Positions 41,863 through 52,328 of a DNA stretch of 64,000 nt are shown one piece after another. Source of the DNA: Cladocopium goreaui (lineage: Eukaryota; Sar; Dinophyceae; Suessiales; Symbiodiniaceae); assembly GCA_947184155.2 (NCBI GenBank), contig CAMXCT020002367.1, positions 1 to 64,000 on the forward strand, written 5' to 3'. How positions within the stretch are numbered: the stretch's first letter is position 1; each line of letters starts with the position of its first letter. The notes beneath the pieces are model-generated. The model worked only from the letters and a program-made list of their open reading frames with translations. It did no database searches and was not told the DNA's origin. Made by a program: the position numbers and the translations under genes.

Positions 41863-43440
41863 TTAGCGCCAAGAGAATTCACGCTGGTAGACATAGCCGG
41901 CATTGAGGAATGCGTCCACCCTGCAGTGAATTAAGAATGCACAGAAATCCGGACCCTGTGTCCTCGGCGTTGGAGTTAATTTCTTGCGGAACTGGCCAAT
42001 CATCTTCTTTGCGTAGCGGCACTCCTCCATGCTTTGGTTGAAGACCCTCACAACAAAATCATGGTAGGTGATGGGCTTTTCGGCAAAACGGCCCATCTTG
42101 AGAAGCGTGCATGACCAGTGATATGTATCCTTGATCCATGCAGGCTGTGGCACATTGAAATCGACCTCCTCATAGTCGATTGTGGCATCTTTCCAATTGT
42201 CATCCCACTTGTGGGTTGCTGGCAGCCCTGACTGCACCTTTGGAAATAGTGGCGGGGAGTCGCCTGTGTCGGAGATGAATGAAAAGCTTCCCAAAACGCT
42301 GCTGGCACTCTCTGCATCCGAATTCGACTCGACAGCCTCATGCCGTCTTTTGGAGCCATCGGTCATAGCGCCATTGTCAGGTATTTTGTTCGAATTGCCT
42401 TCCACAACCTCCGGAGGCTCTTCGGAGATGCGTGCACACTTCGAACCAGAAGCTTTGGGAGGAGGCAGTGTTGGTCCTTTGGGACCCTGCTTCCCCTTTT
42501 CTCCTTCCTTTCCTTTGAATTCACCTTTGAATTCTCCCTTTGCCACATTCTTGCCACCTTTGTCATCCTTGCCACCCTTCTCAAATTCTTTGCCACCTTT
42601 CGCAAATTCAGGCTTGCCACCTTTGGCATTGTCAGGCTTACCACCTTTGTCATAGTTCTTTCCTTTTCCTTTCTGCTCCTGGAATGCTTTCTCACTTCCA
42701 ATCGCAGACGCAGGCAAAAGCGGTGGGTCTGCCTTTGCTGCAGGAGGTAGAGGAACCTGTGCATTGAATTTTGGAAATCCTGCAGACTGTCCATCAGCAT
42801 CGGCACAGTAGCGGTTGGCAATCTCAGCAATGGCTGCAGCCGCAGCTTTAGCCTCTGCAATATCCGCATTCTTCTGCACCACATTTCCAAAAAGTTGTAT
42901 CACAGGCTTGTCATTCTTTGGGTCTTTGACATCATCCTCAATCCAAGGGTCGTCATTGGGATCATATGGCCTGTCTTGCCATTTCTTGTGGTATTCACGT
43001 GCATCGACGATCCCTGAATTCCCTCCAGCTTGCAAGGTAGGCGGCGGTGTTGTCGGAGGCACCTTGTATGCATTCTGGCTGTAGGCATCCGGCCATAGGG
43101 CACCAGGCGGTGCAGCCGATGAATTCGAGCCTGTCGGAGTATGCACTTTGGAGGGACTTGGAGGCACATGCGATTCCATGCAGTCCTTCCAATCATCATC
43201 TTCTGGTGGATAGGGTCTGTTCATGGGTGCGTTCTTGACCTCCTTTTTGTGGACGGTCAATAGTTCATTCATTTTTCCACCAGCTTCTGCTTTGCGCATC
43301 AACTCGCGCAATTGGTCCCATTCTCCTTGTGTCATGTCCGTTCCCAAGACTGGGTCACTTGGGTTGTAAGGCATCGAATTCTCTGTCTGTCGGTACCATC
43401 CAGAAGCATCACTATGCCATTGCTGTGGTTTTGAAGCCAT
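41863..43440 (-). CDS. Accessory protein between pol and 3' LTR, unknown
   Basis: 525 residues, ATG at 43440, uninterrupted. The N-terminus is Trp/Pro/Asp-rich (ENSMPYNPSDPVLGTDMTQG). The centre is a Lys/Gly repeat region (GGKPDNAKGGKPEFAKGGKE) that is probably disordered and nucleic-acid binding. The C-terminal 130 residues look folded (DTYHWSCTLLKMGRFAEKP, MEECRYAKKMIGQFRKKL, FCAFLIHCRVDAFLNAGYVY). It occupies the place of env or accessory genes in some retroelements but has no signal peptide or membrane segment. Its conserved open state suggests it is, or recently was, selected. No homologue recognised. Confidence 0.6.
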   Translation of the reverse strand: MASKPQQWHSDASGWYRQTENSMPYNPSDPVLGTDMTQGEWDQLRELMRKAEAGGKMNELLTVHKKEVKNAPMNRPYPPEDDDWKDCMESHVPPSPSKVHTPTGSNSSAAPPGALWPDAYSQNAYKVPPTTPPPTLQAGGNSGIVDAREYHKKWQDRPYDPNDDPWIEDDVKDPKNDKPVIQLFGNVVQKNADIAEAKAAAAAIAEIANRYCADADGQSAGFPKFNAQVPLPPAAKADPPLLPASAIGSEKAFQEQKGKGKNYDKGGKPDNAKGGKPEFAKGGKEFEKGGKDDKGGKNVAKGEFKGEFKGKEGEKGKQGPKGPTLPPPKASGSKCARISEEPPEVVEGNSNKIPDNGAMTDGSKRRHEAVESNSDAESASSVLGSFSFISDTGDSPPLFPKVQSGLPATHKWDDNWKDATIDYEEVDFNVPQPAWIKDTYHWSCTLLKMGRFAEKPITYHDFVVRVFNQSMEECRYAKKMIGQFRKKLTPTPRTQGPDFCAFLIHCRVDAFLNAGYVYQREFSWR

Positions 43441-44131
43441 GGCGTCACGTCAGAACCTAATTCCTAATTGTGAACTGTTTCAACCCTCACACACACACAC
43501 GCAGGAGTCGAGTGCAGCAGTTCAGCTGTTTCCGGGGTTCCTAAGTGTCCGCAACTGCTGAGTTGGGCGTGTGAGTGAATTCTGAAACCTGACATCCTTA
43601 GTTCTCCAGGCAGTGTTCTGACTTGCATTCTGTATCCAAAACGTTGCAAACGAAAACAAACTTCTGTCCAACCCTGTCCACATCAGTCCAATGCAAAATC
43701 AACTGAACATGCAGACATGACTGAACATGCAAAAATCACTGTGTTTCTACATCAATGCAGTTCTTTGACAACAACTGTCTCTCACATCAAAAAAACTGTG
43801 TTTCGCGTACGCCAATGCTTCGCAAAAAGAAAACAACTGTGCTTCACATGACTGCTGTGTTCCACATCACTGACATTTGGTTTCAAATTCGTTTGAAATA
43901 AGACATGCAAAACATCTTTGGTTCTCACATGCCAAAAAAAAACTTTCCTTCACACATCACGCGTCCCCCTTTTAAACTGGCGACGTCCGGAGACGTGCAA
44001 AGCAAAACAAAAACAGTTCCACCTGCCACGCACATTTCTTCAAGAAAATCATGCATCATGCAGGTCAAAACAAAAAACGTTTGTTTGGTTTTGGTTGTTC
44101 CATGCGACATGCAAAAAAAACATGAACATGC
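43441..44131. other. Spacer between pol and accessory frame
   Basis: About 690 bp without a coding frame. It contains a CACACACACACACG run near 43487. It could carry a subgenomic promoter or a splice acceptor for the accessory frame; none was identified. Confidence 0.3.
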
Positions 44132-47100
44132 TCAGGGGTCCTTTCGTCCAGTACGAACTGCAGCCAAAATGGCTTTTGCCAGTTCTTTGTTGTACACACC
44201 GGTTGATGTCCAGTTGACATCATACATCCCTGCATGCTTTTCACACTCGCACCAACCAAAACGCCTTGTGAGCAAATTGCAAAAACCAGCTGACGCACTA
44301 CAAAAGATAAGCACTTTACCGATAGGCAGTCCATTTGGTGCTTGCATACCGGTTTGACATAAAAACACCTCAGCATCAAACTGCAAACCACATTGTTTCA
44401 AAACTCGTTTGGTTTCTTCGCGTTTCCATATGTTGTTGTTTCGGGGCAGTTCGAAAGACCTCGAATTCCCAAGCAACAAATACTTAGAGAGGTTCTCCAT
44501 GATGCCTTTCCATGACCTGTCTGCCTCTGATTCAATCGTTGCAGAAAAATTCTTGAGTGGCGACCCTGAGCTACAAGGAGTAGAAGCGTGCACATGCACC
44601 CAACGGTAGCCTAACTGTTGATGAACCTCCACAAACTCTTTCACCTTTTGAAACATGTCCGGAGTTTCCATTCGTTTGACTATACCGATATAGGGCATGC
44701 GTGCAACTTTGCAGGCTTCTCTCAAAGCTGAATTGGTTCCACAACAAACTTCCACAAACGCAACATCTTGCTTGTGATCAACCCTACTGTTGATGAGCAT
44801 GACATCGCGCACTCTGTGCAGGTCTTGCATAGGTACTTCAGGAGTCTCAAACCCTAAGCTTGTGCGGTGTCTCAGGAAATCTTTGGTCCCCAAACATTTG
44901 GTAAACAAATCTGCCACATTATCCGTACCGGCCCTGTGTTCAACCAAAAGTTCATTTGAGCTAATCTTAGCTTTCATCCAGGCCATACGAATTTCAACAT
45001 GTCTACTTCGTTTGGGTATATCCTGTCCGACCAACAATTGCAAGGCTGAAGAGCTATCAGACTCCAGCAAAATTTGTGGCACATCTCTCTCTCTCATTTC
45101 ACCAATCCCTGTGCAAACACGATGGCAAAAATTGCTAAACGCAACTGATTCCTGGGCAACCATTTGCAATGCATACAATTCTGCTTCACAAGAGGACAAT
45201 GACACAGACTGTTGTTGCCTAGCCAATGACCTAACCAATGCACCTTCACAAAACACAACTCCACCAGAAATTCCTTTTCTACCATTGAATCTGTATGGGG
45301 CAAACGATGCATCAGAGAATGAATGCAAAATTGAATGTCTTGCAGGCCCAATCATCAAATTCTCGTATTCTGGGGATGGTAACCTCAAACATGTTCCCAC
45401 ATCTTCAAACAGAAATCGCAACAAAGAACGAATGGCAGCTTCAGTGCCTTGGTTGGGCTTTGCTTGCTGACTTCCAATTAGACTGAGATACAGTTTCAGG
45501 TCGTGCCTAGACTGAGCCATCCACAGAAGCTTGCCAAGTGCTCGGCGAAATCGTTTGTACGCAGAGGGAGAGAGTTCTTGCAATTGATTCTTGTCGCCCA
45601 TGGCCTTGTCCAAAATGCCGGCCACATCCGGCACCGATGCAGATCCTTTTGTGATGTTGAATTCAGTAAAGGTCGTATCCAAAAACTTCGGATCCACGCC
45701 AATTGTCAAAGAGTCGTCATCAATTCCACGATGCACATGCCTGCCAATGAAAATTAAACGTCCACCTCCATGTCGTGCAGGAAGGATGATTCCGGGCTCC
45801 TTCAAGGGCACGGCTTTGCCAATTGCTTTCTCCACGATCTTCTCAGCTTTCTCAGATTGGCAACAAAGGAGTAGGTCGTCCACATATGCGACAAGCAGTG
45901 CAAGTTCTCCATTCACGACACCTTGATAAATGCATGGTTCGACCTCGTCAGAAGTCAATCCAACACCACGGATGCTGTCACTCAGCAAATTCAGCCAGTG
46001 CAGCGATGCATCTCGAAGACCATTCAAGGCTTTATAGAGCAACAAGTAGGCTTGTGAGCCATCAGGCATAGAGACGGAGAGGGGCAGTTTCAGCACAATC
46101 ACAAGTCCATGAGGAAGGGGTGAATGCATGAAGGCATGAGAAACATCAAGTCCTTTCAGTCGAAGAGCACGTTGGGCAGCAAGAGTGAGAACGAAATGCA
46201 AGCCCTCAATGCTCGGTGTCGGGCTCGAAATTCCCAGCTTTCGTGCACTAATTCCTTTATTCAAGCCCTTCGCAACTATTCGGACTCTGACTCGTGATTC
46301 ACTTTTGTATGCTGAAACCCATCTACTTGGAATCACACGCATGAGCGGGTGTTTCTTTTTCAATGCATCAACCTCTGCCTGTCCTATGACTCTACCAGCA
46401 CCACATTTCTCTAAGTTTCCAATTTCTTCTTTCATACCCTCAAAACCTAAGTCCACATCAAGTTGCATGAGTGAGCTGTCATCAATCACTTCATCTGGTT
46501 TCCATAACAGCACTTCTGAACCACCAAGTTTCACCTTCACACACTGGTGATCCTTCCCATGCGCAAACTTAATTGAATTAAGCTCGGCATCAAACAACTC
46601 AGGACTCGTGGCTCGTGCATTCTCTGGTCCTTGTTCCAAACACCATGCAACAGGTCCTAGGGCATGACATGCATTGTCCATGTGAAAAAGATCAAGAGTC
46701 ATGGGTTCTTGAGTTCCAGCTGCACGTTCAGCAGCCATCTCATCCTCTAGATCTTGCACAGACTGTTCTGCTTCTCTCTTCACGCCTGAACCTTCAGTGT
46801 CCATACTTAGACCAACCTCTCTTGAACCTGCGCCAACCGGAGTTGGGCCAATTTCAGTCTCAACCTCCATATCTTCATGTCTCACCTCAAGTCCCGGTCT
46901 TGCAACATTAGGCACAACATCTGGCATTTCAACGGGAGTTTCACTCGCCTCAAATGCAGCACGTTTTCTCTTACACTCAGCATTATGCCTAATTCCTGGT
47001 ACATCCATTCCAGAATCACATGCAGGACACCGGGGTGTCTTTGGAAAAACACGCACATCTGACCTAGCAACATCTGGAGACGGAGACGGAGACTTTGGTG

Positions 47101-50100
47101 ACACTTTCGGAGAGGCTTTAGGCAATGCAGGTCCGTCAGAAGTAGATGCACGAATTGGGTCTTGTCGGGCAATCTTCAATTCACCTGGCTTTCTCGGTTG
47201 AGATGGAGTTGACTCCACCGGTCTCTTCTTTGGCATAGGGGCTCGGAAGCCTGGATCAGGTTCCTTCATTTCTCGCACTAGATCACCTGGAGCACCATCT
47301 GGATACTCAACAACATCATCATGCATAGGTTGCTCAACATTGGCATCAGGCAATCTTGGTCTTTCAACATTCGGTGCAGCCGGCTCAATGCGAATTCCTT
47401 CGCGTGCTGGCAATGGTTCTCCTTGAACTTGTCCACCTTCAATCTCAGAAAACAACTGATCACCAATGACTTGGTTCCACACGATTGGTGTGATTGGCTT
47501 GACATTCCTTGCAACAAAGCGCTTCAGAACTAATTCACCATCAATTCTGACAGCACCTTGCACAACTGGTCCAGTATCCAAACCTGAATGCACAAATGCA
47601 GCTTCAATACTTCTCGTCTCATTCGGTGATTGGGCTCGCATGCTGCTGGGCAATTCGGCAAGGACAGTTTGACCAAACATTGCAAAGGAAGGTCGAGACA
47701 ACTTTCGTTGTGTAGAGTATTCCAATGGAGAAAAGTCAGTTCCATGAGCTTTGGAAAAATGGTTGTGGCTCAATGCAATGTAGGTTGCAACATCTTGCAA
47801 TCCACGTGCAGTAAAACAGACATCAGCACCACCCTGGTTCATCTCAGCACGCAACACAGCAAGGGATTCCTTAAGTCTTCTCACAGCTCGTTCAGCTCCT
47901 CCATTGCTTTGGTGTTGTTGGGGTCGTGCACGTCGAACCAAGAAGGTATACTTGTCAGAGCTAGTTCCAACTAATTCAGAAACTGCACGCTCGGCATCTG
48001 TATGCAGGACTACCGACGAAGTCGATGACGCAAGACCGAAGTGGTCTAACCATTTTTGAATTAAACTCTTCACCGATCTTGCTTCTGGTCCCACAACAAC
48101 ATAGCCCACACAGTTTGTAGACAATTCCGTTAAAGCCAAAATCTTGATAGTTCCGTCTGTTTCGTCCTCAACCAATTCTCCACGAGTGGTTAGAAAACCA
48201 AAATCGGCTTGTACCTCAGTCTCAAGCGCGCCTTCACGACGGCGTCGATGTTGAAAGGTCGATTTTCCTCGCGCACATATTGTGCACCTTGGATCATAAG
48301 GCACATGTCCCTGCAACCTATGGGCTTCAAGCGCAGCTTCTGCCGCTCTGCTCAATGGATTCAAATTCCCATGCACCGCATGCAAACCCTCTGACATGAT
48401 GAATTCATCATCATGCCGTGCAGATCCATCAGAATCATGGTACATCCATGCAGGGTCAAGTTTAACCCATGGACATCCACCAAAGTTGCAAATGTTGTCA
48501 AGTCTCAAACCTGACGCACAGTGAGTAACCTCAGCACCTTCTGGATTCTGATTGAATTCCCATCCGCACTCACAGAGAGTGTTGGTTGAAATGATGTTGT
48601 GGCTGATGCCACCAACCAAGCACTTCAACTTTGCCTGTCGGTACACTGGGAATCTTCCCAAATTATCATTTTTCTTCTTGAATCCAACCCAAACAGAAAC
48701 ATTAGTTGATCCATCTATGTTCACCTTACTGCCATTGGCCGCTCGGAAGCGGTCACTTTGCGAATTAACAACCCATGCACCATACGTCACTCTGGACGAA
48801 GTGGCCATAACAGTTGCAGCCGCACCGGAGTCCAGTAACCACCAGTGCTGGCTCTCATCACCCATCATAATTTCTGAAAGCAATGGATGCAAAACAGGTG
48901 AGTATCTATGCAGTTCAAACTCATGAGAAACAGTATCTTGCACGTTCAGAAACGTCGAAGTTCCAACTGTTTGCAACTGAATTCGATGACAGTTTGAAGA
49001 AATCAAGTCTTGGGAAACCTCAGCATCACCTTCTACCTCTACACCTTGCAAACCATAATCAAAGGCCACCGGACGATGTAGGGCTCCATGCAACGTTCCT
49101 GAACTGTCAGTGGTCCCTGAAAGGTCGGTGTTCCCTGCTGAAAACATGCCACACAGCAAATTGGAATCTACCTGTGGTGTTGATTCACGCAACCATCCAA
49201 AGTTTAAATTCCAAAGTTGACATGTTTCTGTTTCCGTTTCACTGTCACTGTCATCAAACTCGTCTCCAAACATGGTGTCCATGACAACCGAACATGCAGA
49301 TTCACTGTCAGAAAATGGAACGAATTCTCCACTGATGAAAAACTCAGGTTCAGAAATAAAACATGCTGGTGGCAACCTGTTGAAAAAGAGTTTCAGTCTC
49401 ACGTTTCGAAGTTGGCAGCACTCTAAGTTTGCTGCAAAATCATCACTAATAGTCATGCAGTTTTGACACGTGCAGAAAAGTCGATTCGACTCTAAACACT
49501 GCGAACCTGCAATTGAGACATGAAAAACAGTTTCATCGGTTGAAAAATGACTGCAAACATCATCAAAAACGTCTGAAATTTCAGTTTCAAGTGTCAAACT
49601 TGTCGAGAAGCCTGAAAACATCTCAGAAATCAAGGGACTCAGCACTAAGGATTGGACACCCTGAGTCGTTCCACCTGCACTCGCATTCTGCTGCTGATCA
49701 TCCGTCGCAGGCCAACTCCAAGATTCGTCCCAATTCTCCTGTCCTTCTTGCCACGTGCAATCCCAAGATTCATTCCAACTGTCATTCCAGACCTGTGCAG
49801 TTTCATACCATGACTGGTCCTCCCACCAAGAACCATCGTCATGCCACCACATGTCCGCACTGTCCCATTCTTCATCGTATCCTACTTCGTTCATTTTTCC
49901 TTTCTTGCCAAAACCTTTACCTTTGCCTTTGCCTTTCTTTCCTTTCTGCTTTCCTTTGCCCTTAATTACCCCTTTTCCTTTCTTTCTCTCTGGGCAATTT
50001 GCAGAAATGTGGCCAAATTTCTGGCATTTGAAACACTTCAGTTTTGACAAATCAACATCACATGCATTTGAACTGTGTCTCCTACTTCCACATGTACCAC

Positions 50101-51490
50101 ATCGCACACCCCCTACTGCATCTAAATTCCAGTTTCCATCACCATCACTTGCAGACATGTCATATTGCACAGTGGATTCATCTGAACCTTCCACCTGGGT
50201 GACCTGGTATAGATTCTTTTTGGGGTGGAACTCAGCGAAAGCACGCTGCTGCTGTTCCCATCTCAGTGCTGTGGCCCTAAAAGCTTGGTACGACTCACCT
50301 CCAGTGTGATGCAAACAAAATGTCCTGACTGCTTCAGGCAAACTACGTAGCAAAACAGCTACCAAGTCAGCTTCGGCTACATGCAACCCTGTGGCATCAA
50401 TTCTACTTGACAGTGTTCCCAGCAACTTAGAATACCTGGCCATTTCAAAGTCTATCTTTCTGATTGTATCTGTCACAATCGTACTTGCACTCGTTTCGTT
50501 TCCATGCAGTGCAAAAGACTTCCCTGCCAGTGCCGTCCTAAAACTAAGTGCCTCACTCCTCGTCCTGATGCTGTACTCAAGGGTCAGCTGTCTCACCAGC
50601 TCAAAGCCATTCGAAGCTTGCAACTCTGCATTCACACCAACATCCGCATTGCACAAGTTGATTCCTTCACTGAATGCATTGATCAACGTCAAAGTTCTCG
50701 GGTGATTTCCAAACGCACTTCTCAAAATAGCAAGCAACCTTCTGCTTCTAGCACGTTGCGGCACAGCTAATTGATTCCAGTGCAACGGATCTGGCCATCT
50801 ACAGGCATGCTCGATCTCACTTCCGAACTCAAGGCTGGCTTGCATCGCCCAGGCTGTTAAATCATAGATGTAAGCTTGCCACCCTAGGATTTCTGCTTCT
50901 CTACTGGTCCACTTTGCACAATCCGGTGTTGGAGGCGTTCCCAGCCATTTCTCACTTTTAGCAAATACGTCACCTACGTATTCCCCGGATGTTCCTGGTA
51001 CGTGCATTGGATCCATACTTTGAGGAAACCCATTTGTGGCCCTTTGTCCAAACATCTCAGGTACACCTCTAGCCTGGCCAACCTGTTCACCTATCACCTG
51101 CCTGACTTGCATTAACTGCATCGGTTCCAAACCTCCCATCAGCCTCAGCACATCTTGCAACCTTTGATTCTGGGGTGTTACTCCGCCAATGTCCTGTCCC
51201 ATGCACATGCCTCCAGTTTGACCTTGTCCTACCTGACCTTGTCCTCCTTGACTTGAGGCACCACCGCAATGACCTGACATCCATGGCATTCCATAACATG
51301 CACTCCCCTGTCCAGGTTCTTGACTTCTACCTGTGCTAGCTTGGGCACTTTGACCTGCAGTTCCCATGCAACCTTGTCCTGGCATCCCTTGTCCGTGCAG
51401 ACCTTGTCCTACCTGACCTTGTCCTGTCAGACCTTGTCCTCCTTGACCTTGTCCGAACTGACCTTGTCCTAACAGACCTTGTCCATGCAC
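44132..51490 (-). CDS. Copia polyprotein with C-terminal methyltransferase-like domain
   Basis: 2,452 codons are open here; the natural start is upstream (about 52283) but is cut off by a stop and an insertion. Residues ~1-60 are Gly-Gln repeats. Gag is followed by two knuckles (CGTCGSRRHSSNAC and CFKCQKFGHISANC, ~455-495). Protease WWLLDSGAAATVMA is at ~885. Integrase HHCC is at ~1065 with HVPYDPRCTICARG, and D-D-E at VQADFGFL, LHTDAERAV and NGGAERAVRRLKE. A C-x2-C-x10-H-x3-C motif is at ~1490. RT has AYVDDLLLCCQ at ~1867, and RNase H has SFSDASFAP, SSCEAELYALQ and NVADLFTKCLG up to ~2195. The final ~200 residues hold FVEVCCGTNSALREAC, ASTPCSSGSPLKNFS and SFELPRNNNIW, a C5-methyltransferase-like order. 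All catalytic residues seen are intact. Confidence 0.9.
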   Translation of the reverse strand: MHGQGLLGQGQFGQGQGGQGLTGQGQVGQGLHGQGMPGQGCMGTAGQSAQASTGRSQEPGQGSACYGMPWMSGHCGGASSQGGQGQVGQGQTGGMCMGQDIGGVTPQNQRLQDVLRLMGGLEPMQLMQVRQVIGEQVGQARGVPEMFGQRATNGFPQSMDPMHVPGTSGEYVGDVFAKSEKWLGTPPTPDCAKWTSREAEILGWQAYIYDLTAWAMQASLEFGSEIEHACRWPDPLHWNQLAVPQRARSRRLLAILRSAFGNHPRTLTLINAFSEGINLCNADVGVNAELQASNGFELVRQLTLEYSIRTRSEALSFRTALAGKSFALHGNETSASTIVTDTIRKIDFEMARYSKLLGTLSSRIDATGLHVAEADLVAVLLRSLPEAVRTFCLHHTGGESYQAFRATALRWEQQQRAFAEFHPKKNLYQVTQVEGSDESTVQYDMSASDGDGNWNLDAVGGVRCGTCGSRRHSSNACDVDLSKLKCFKCQKFGHISANCPERKKGKGVIKGKGKQKGKKGKGKGKGFGKKGKMNEVGYDEEWDSADMWWHDDGSWWEDQSWYETAQVWNDSWNESWDCTWQEGQENWDESWSWPATDDQQQNASAGGTTQGVQSLVLSPLISEMFSGFSTSLTLETEISDVFDDVCSHFSTDETVFHVSIAGSQCLESNRLFCTCQNCMTISDDFAANLECCQLRNVRLKLFFNRLPPACFISEPEFFISGEFVPFSDSESACSVVMDTMFGDEFDDSDSETETETCQLWNLNFGWLRESTPQVDSNLLCGMFSAGNTDLSGTTDSSGTLHGALHRPVAFDYGLQGVEVEGDAEVSQDLISSNCHRIQLQTVGTSTFLNVQDTVSHEFELHRYSPVLHPLLSEIMMGDESQHWWLLDSGAAATVMATSSRVTYGAWVVNSQSDRFRAANGSKVNIDGSTNVSVWVGFKKKNDNLGRFPVYRQAKLKCLVGGISHNIISTNTLCECGWEFNQNPEGAEVTHCASGLRLDNICNFGGCPWVKLDPAWMYHDSDGSARHDDEFIMSEGLHAVHGNLNPLSRAAEAALEAHRLQGHVPYDPRCTICARGKSTFQHRRRREGALETEVQADFGFLTTRGELVEDETDGTIKILALTELSTNCVGYVVVGPEARSVKSLIQKWLDHFGLASSTSSVVLHTDAERAVSELVGTSSDKYTFLVRRARPQQHQSNGGAERAVRRLKESLAVLRAEMNQGGADVCFTARGLQDVATYIALSHNHFSKAHGTDFSPLEYSTQRKLSRPSFAMFGQTVLAELPSSMRAQSPNETRSIEAAFVHSGLDTGPVVQGAVRIDGELVLKRFVARNVKPITPIVWNQVIGDQLFSEIEGGQVQGEPLPAREGIRIEPAAPNVERPRLPDANVEQPMHDDVVEYPDGAPGDLVREMKEPDPGFRAPMPKKRPVESTPSQPRKPGELKIARQDPIRASTSDGPALPKASPKVSPKSPSPSPDVARSDVRVFPKTPRCPACDSGMDVPGIRHNAECKRKRAAFEASETPVEMPDVVPNVARPGLEVRHEDMEVETEIGPTPVGAGSREVGLSMDTEGSGVKREAEQSVQDLEDEMAAERAAGTQEPMTLDLFHMDNACHALGPVAWCLEQGPENARATSPELFDAELNSIKFAHGKDHQCVKVKLGGSEVLLWKPDEVIDDSSLMQLDVDLGFEGMKEEIGNLEKCGAGRVIGQAEVDALKKKHPLMRVIPSRWVSAYKSESRVRVRIVAKGLNKGISARKLGISSPTPSIEGLHFVLTLAAQRALRLKGLDVSHAFMHSPLPHGLVIVLKLPLSVSMPDGSQAYLLLYKALNGLRDASLHWLNLLSDSIRGVGLTSDEVEPCIYQGVVNGELALLVAYVDDLLLCCQSEKAEKIVEKAIGKAVPLKEPGIILPARHGGGRLIFIGRHVHRGIDDDSLTIGVDPKFLDTTFTEFNITKGSASVPDVAGILDKAMGDKNQLQELSPSAYKRFRRALGKLLWMAQSRHDLKLYLSLIGSQQAKPNQGTEAAIRSLLRFLFEDVGTCLRLPSPEYENLMIGPARHSILHSFSDASFAPYRFNGRKGISGGVVFCEGALVRSLARQQQSVSLSSCEAELYALQMVAQESVAFSNFCHRVCTGIGEMRERDVPQILLESDSSSALQLLVGQDIPKRSRHVEIRMAWMKAKISSNELLVEHRAGTDNVADLFTKCLGTKDFLRHRTSLGFETPEVPMQDLHRVRDVMLINSRVDHKQDVAFVEVCCGTNSALREACKVARMPYIGIVKRMETPDMFQKVKEFVEVHQQLGYRWVHVHASTPCSSGSPLKNFSATIESEADRSWKGIMENLSKYLLLGNSRSFELPRNNNIWKREETKRVLKQCGLQFDAEVFLCQTGMQAPNGLPIGKVLIFCSASAGFCNLLTRRFGWCECEKHAGMYDVNWTSTGVYNKELAKAILAAVRTGRKDP

Positions 51491-51525
51491 TCCCAGACCT
51501 GGATACCCTTGACATGCAGTACTGT

Positions 51526-52283
51526 TGCGTTGAAGCTTGCTGCTTGAACAAAACCCAACTTTGATTTACTTGCGTAATGTAAGAGCTTCGTGTTTCGAGC
51601 AGGTCGCAAGGTTCCACACTGCCAAAAATGGGATTGCCACGCGCTACCGCTTTTCGCTTTGGACAGGGCCATTTCGATGCTGTTTTCAATTTCTATTTTA
51701 ATAGCAGGCGAGACCAAAAACGGGCGCGCCAAATCCACGCGTTGGAGCGTGTGGCAATCCTGTTTTTGGGGTTGCGACATGACGCTCGGAACGCACCCAG
51801 CTGCTTCAAAAGTTCGCCAGAAAACATGAAACCACAGAAGGCAGGAAGGATGACACAAACATCCACGTGCTGAACTGTACAACCACTACATCCATGACCT
51901 TGACATCCCAGAAAGCCCTGGTTTTGACTATAGTTTCGTGGGTCCATCAAACCACCACGCATCGGTCCATATGACCCAAAAGTATTCCATGCAGGAGGTA
52001 GCATCTGTCCAGTTCCAACTAAGCTTCCAGCTTGACCAACTAAGCCCGGAGCCGCTTGTGTCGCTGCTGTCCCAGTTCCTACTGCTGCTTGCGTGTTGCC
52101 TTGCATCGCAGTACCTGTGGGCGAATTACCTGCAGCACCTGTGTTTCTTTCTACGCCTTACTCACCTCCTCCTTCCATTCTGTTCATTGTTGGCGACCCT
52201 ACTGGTCCTACATGCAGTGAATTCATTCCTAGCGCACTTCCTTGGCCATTAGGTCCTTGTCCCTGGTTACTTCCTGGCATCAT
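51526..52283 (-). pseudogene. Copia gag N-terminus, disrupted
   Basis: Translation should begin at ATG 52283 (MMPGSNQGQGPNGQGS). The frame meets TAA at 52158-52160 and continues open through GNTQAAVGTGTAATQAAPG to GFLGCQGHGCSGCTV near 51878. A ~348-bp stretch (51526-51873) then intervenes, bounded by ACTGT on the plus strand at 51521-51525 and 51874-51878. After it gag resumes as CQGYPGLGVHGQGLLG. Removing the insert plus one ACTGT leaves the frame off by one, so the exact insert limits are uncertain. The TAA lies inside GGTGAGTAAG, which also resembles a splice donor. Confidence 0.5.
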
Positions 52284-52316
52284 CGCGTCTACTTACACTA
52301 CGCGTGGAGCACAACC

Positions 52317-52328
52317 GCTCCGCTACCA
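52317..52328 (-). other. Primer-binding site of the minus-strand copia element
   Basis: The minus strand reads TGGTAGCGGAGC directly after the LTR end. It is complementary to a tRNA 3' end …GCTCCGCTACCA. The first seven bases fit an initiator-Met-type tRNA, but the isoacceptor cannot be settled here. The plus-strand copia element has the identical 12-mer at 54783. Confidence 0.75.

Noticed and set aside
44132-51490. Plus-strand frames of 100-226 codons opposite the copia polyprotein
   Set aside because: Antisense shadows of a strongly supported polyprotein; no own motifs.
51585-51880. Frames in the gag insertion as a small transposon gene
   Set aside because: Too short, no transposase motif and no terminal inverted repeats at the ACTGT boundaries.
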